Of a DNA stretch of 15,868 bases, positions 14,050 to 15,868 are shown in pieces. The stretch covers positions 1 to 15,868 of the forward strand of contig CAZGFD010000044.1 of the NCBI GenBank assembly GCA_964525045.1, read 5' to 3'. The translations under genes were made by a program, and so were the position numbers. Below the pieces are notes generated by a model, which saw nothing but the letters and a program-made list of their open reading frames with translations, ran no database searches and was not told where the DNA came from. Origin of the DNA: G020348185 sp964525045 (GTDB lineage Bacteria > Nitrospirota > Nitrospiria > Nitrospirales > UBA8639). How positions within the stretch are numbered: position 1 is the stretch's first letter; every line of letters starts with the position of its first letter.

Positions 14050-14340
14050 GTGATTATTCGTACCGTGCGACACCGAGGGCTGAAGCGCCTCATTGAAGAC
14101 GATCAGACTAGGGGTATTCGGTCCGATCTGGTGAACCGGATACGAAATATTCTCACCGTGCTCATTCTCGCTGAGGATATGGCAGGGTTTAGAGCTTCCG
14201 CACCACCGGGATGGCGAGTCCATCAACTCTCAGGGAACCGAAAGGACACATGGACCATCTCTACGTCAGGAAATTGGCGTATTACATTTGAAGAGGAAGA
14301 TGGTTTTGTAGATTTATTGGATCTGGAGAACTATCACTGA
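14050..14340 (+). CDS. higB: HigB-type mRNA-interferase toxin (RelE superfamily)
   Basis: HigB toxins cleave mRNA in the ribosomal A site and are held inactive by HigA. The 96-residue protein begins MIIRTVRHRGLKRLIED and ends with the family hallmark: GWRVHQLSGNRKDTWTIS, GNWRITFEEEDG and LLDLENYH, including the conserved Arg of NWRITF and terminal Tyr-His. I prefer the GTG at 14050 because family members start MI(I/K); a TTG three bases earlier is also possible. No strong Shine-Dalgarno is present. Toxin-first order with the antitoxin start overlapping the toxin stop by one base is typical of higBA. Nothing looks truncated, so it should be functional. Confidence 0.93.
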   Translation: MIIRTVRHRGLKRLIEDDQTRGIRSDLVNRIRNILTVLILAEDMAGFRASAPPGWRVHQLSGNRKDTWTISTSGNWRITFEEEDGFVDLLDLENYH

Positions 14341-14645
14341 TGAAAAAGAAAAGCATGAAAGTTGGGATGACCCCCTCCCATCCTGGCGCCTTCATCAAAA
14401 CCGAGATTATTAACGAACTTGACTTAAGTGTGACCAAAGCCTCAGAAGCGCTAGGAGTACGGCGCGCGACACTTTCCGACTTGTTGAATGAGAAAGCCGC
14501 GCTCTCCCCGGAAATGGCCCTACGCCTGGAAAAGGCGTTTAATCTCAACATGGATATGCTCTTACGGATGCAGGCATGGCATGATGCCAGCGAAATGAGA
14601 AAAAAGGCGGGAAAGATCAAAATTTCACCTTTTGTTCCCGCTTGA
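14340..14645 (+). CDS. higA: HigA-type antitoxin, XRE/helix-turn-helix family
   Basis: The 101-residue product has the HigA opening TPSHPGAFIKTEI (11-23). A helix-turn-helix follows, LSVTKASEALGVRRATLSDL (29-48), with LNEKAALSPEMALRLEKAF and LNMDMLLRMQAWHDASEMRK after it, all family landmarks. It neutralises HigB and represses the operon, presumably at the dyad at 14013-14033. Its ATG shares one base with the HigB stop (TGATG), so synthesis is coupled. The N-terminal MKKKSMKVGM is slightly long, and an internal Met at residue 6 could be the true start. The 85 bp after the stop carry a CTGATATCAG palindrome (14660-14669) but no clear terminator. Confidence 0.93.
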   Translation: MKKKSMKVGMTPSHPGAFIKTEIINELDLSVTKASEALGVRRATLSDLLNEKAALSPEMALRLEKAFNLNMDMLLRMQAWHDASEMRKKAGKIKISPFVPA

Positions 14646-14730
14646 GCTTAGAAGCAGATCTGATATCAGTGTCTCAATTCTGGATAAAAGGAGCCTTACA
14701 CCCTATTATTTTGCATTTTTAAGAACCTCC

Positions 14731-15868
14731 TTAATCCACCGATATTCCTAGTCCTGACCAAAAGGCAGGATTAAGGACATATTTGATTGCTTTTTCATTT
14801 TTACTAATTCTCGTTTTTTAACATTTGCAAATCGAATCCGACATCATAAATGTACTGAATCTCCTGTTCATAATATCTAATCCCTAGGAACCCATAATAA
14901 AGAAGGAATTCTATTACACCTTTCCTCTTCTCAGGATTAATTTGGTTCATTTCTAGGAATATCCCGAGCTCGTCAGAAGTAAAAGAATTTCCCTCTCCAA
15001 TAAACTGATAAATCAGATTTTTTGCCTGGGGTTCAATATCCGTTAGTTCTTGGTCTGCATCAACAATTAAGTCATTCGAATACGCTTTCAAACCCTTTTC
15101 AATATCAGGACCTTCCATACTTTCGTGTTGCAGATTAACTGCAAACCCACGGCATGAAGTAAAAAGCTTTAATAGATTTCTTGGCCTCATTAAAGAATGG
15201 TCAATGAAGTATTGAGAAGTTTCTTCACCTTTGAAATGACTCACACAAACCTTAGCTCATATTTGCTCAAACGTCGCAGTTTCAGGCAGCTCTTTCTGAA
15301 CCAATCGCCTTCGCAATAATTCGCGGAGCAAATCATGATCGCTCCAGTCTAAAGATGCACGAGTTTCCTTCCCAAAATCGGGAGATTCATCCATCAAGAG
15401 TTGAAAAACGTCATTTCTGATAAAAACAATTGCGAAAAATTCATGACCATCTTTCCTCATTTTCTTTTGGATTTTTCGCGTTGCATCTATAAGACATCGC
15501 AAAATTACAATATCCCCCTTGGCTAAGCCCTGTGAAGACCAACCTTTATCTAAGTTGTCGAAAAGAATCCAAATTTCTCCCTTCTTGTCTAGATAGGTCG
15601 ACAGTTTAGTTTGGAGGGTTTTTATGTCCTTTGTATGGAGAAGTTCGGTAACATTCTCAGCAGTCAAACGAGTCTCGGTATTTGTTCCAAATTTCTCAGC
15701 GTATACTTGGGCCAGATTCTCAGACAGGAACAGTAAGCGTTCAGAGAAGTCTCCTTCGGCAACATTGGGACTCGCTAGGTACAATTCCTTTAATTCTTCA
15801 TATGGCCCATACAAATCTGGATCTCTAATATATGTTTTCCGGTCCTTTTCCAAAACTTTGTAGCAAAC
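14731..15868 (-). pseudogene. P-loop ATPase-like gene (Sll1717-type), 5' cut by window edge, two disabling lesions
   Basis: The reading frame enters at the window edge (VCYKVLEKDRKTYIRDPDLY), so the N-terminus and Walker A lie outside. Visible are a Walker-B-like strand (WILFDNLDKGW), FFAIVFIRNDVFQLLMDE, LDWSDHDLLRELLRRRLV and HSLMRPRNLLKLF, which I recall from the family annotated as P-loop ATPase, Sll1717 type; its role is not established. Lesion 1: TGA at 15259-15257, after FEQI and before AKVCVSHFKGEE in the same frame, probably a former TGG. Lesion 2: a six-A run (14819-14814) shifts the frame to an early stop at 14804. With five As the frame continues to KYVLNPAFWSGLGISVD and TAA at 14731, which looks like the true C-terminus. 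Two undamaged pieces (15853-15257 and 15244-14804) remain open. Sequencing errors are the main alternative. Confidence 0.7.

Noticed and set aside
14731..14803. Small - strand ORF MKKQSNMSLILPFGQD followed by an in-frame TAG and further codons
   Set aside because: It is in a different frame from the sequence that gives a sensible ATPase C-terminus (VLNPAFWSGLGI), so it is most likely a shadow of the pseudogene.
14813..14820. Programmed -1 frameshift at A AAA AAC in the ATPase gene
   Set aside because: The -1 frame reaches a TAG after about twenty residues with no family resemblance. The frame that restores the likely C-terminus needs the opposite shift, as from an extra A.
12641..15259. Genome-wide reassignment of UGA, suggested by in-frame UGA codons before thrS and in the ATPase
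   Set aside because: larC, pdxA, thrS and higB all end at UGA at their proper family lengths, so UGA works as a stop here.

Overview
The window looks like chromosomal DNA of a free-living bacterium. From 1 to about 12,800 it is moderately GC-rich and dense with housekeeping genes. From about 13,500 to the right edge it is visibly AT-richer and carries accessory genes. Gene style, spacing and the archaeal/spirochaete-type phenylalanyl-tRNA synthetase would suit a Nitrospirota-like lineage, but that is an impression and not proven by anything in the window.

Region 1 (1-4068). Nickel-pincer cofactor genes larB and larC share a strand. They are separated by an opposite-strand gene for a secreted Ig-like protein and by repeat-rich intergenic DNA. 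larC overlaps pdxA (vitamin B6 synthesis) by 4 bp. The extreme left edge holds two 25-bp tandem units that look like the end of a mobile element.

Region 2 (4094-9457). rsmB (16S rRNA m5C967 methylation), rpe (ribulose-phosphate epimerase), pheS and pheT run tightly spaced on the + strand and probably form one operon continuing from larC-pdxA. PheS (519 aa) and PheT (566 aa) are of the archaeal/eukaryotic type, not the usual bacterial type.

Region 3 (9454-12,823, - strand). A promoter drives tRNA-Val(GAC), a short leader with an attenuator-like hairpin, then thrS-infC-rpmI-rplT. This is the classic bacterial translation operon in which rplT is normally followed by bacterial pheST. Here the archaeal-type pheT arrives head-on, and its stop codon physically overlaps the rplT stop codon.

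Region 4 (12,903-15,868). This holds a Fis-type regulator with a degenerate receiver domain and a consensus-like promoter, a small unknown AT-rich ORF, and a HigBA toxin-antitoxin pair with a dyad operator over its -10 box. At the right edge is the 3' part of a P-loop ATPase gene carrying two independent lesions: an in-frame UGA at a probable Trp codon and a one-base A-run frameshift.

A recurring theme is a heptameric repeat (consensus YYGAAAY) found in three separate intergenic gaps, one of which supplies the apparent start codon of rsmB. I did not find a convincing entirely new multi-gene system. The strongest leads are the PheRS replacement at the rplT junction, the tRNA-Val/thrS leader, the heptad repeats, and the decaying ATPase next to the toxin-antitoxin pair.
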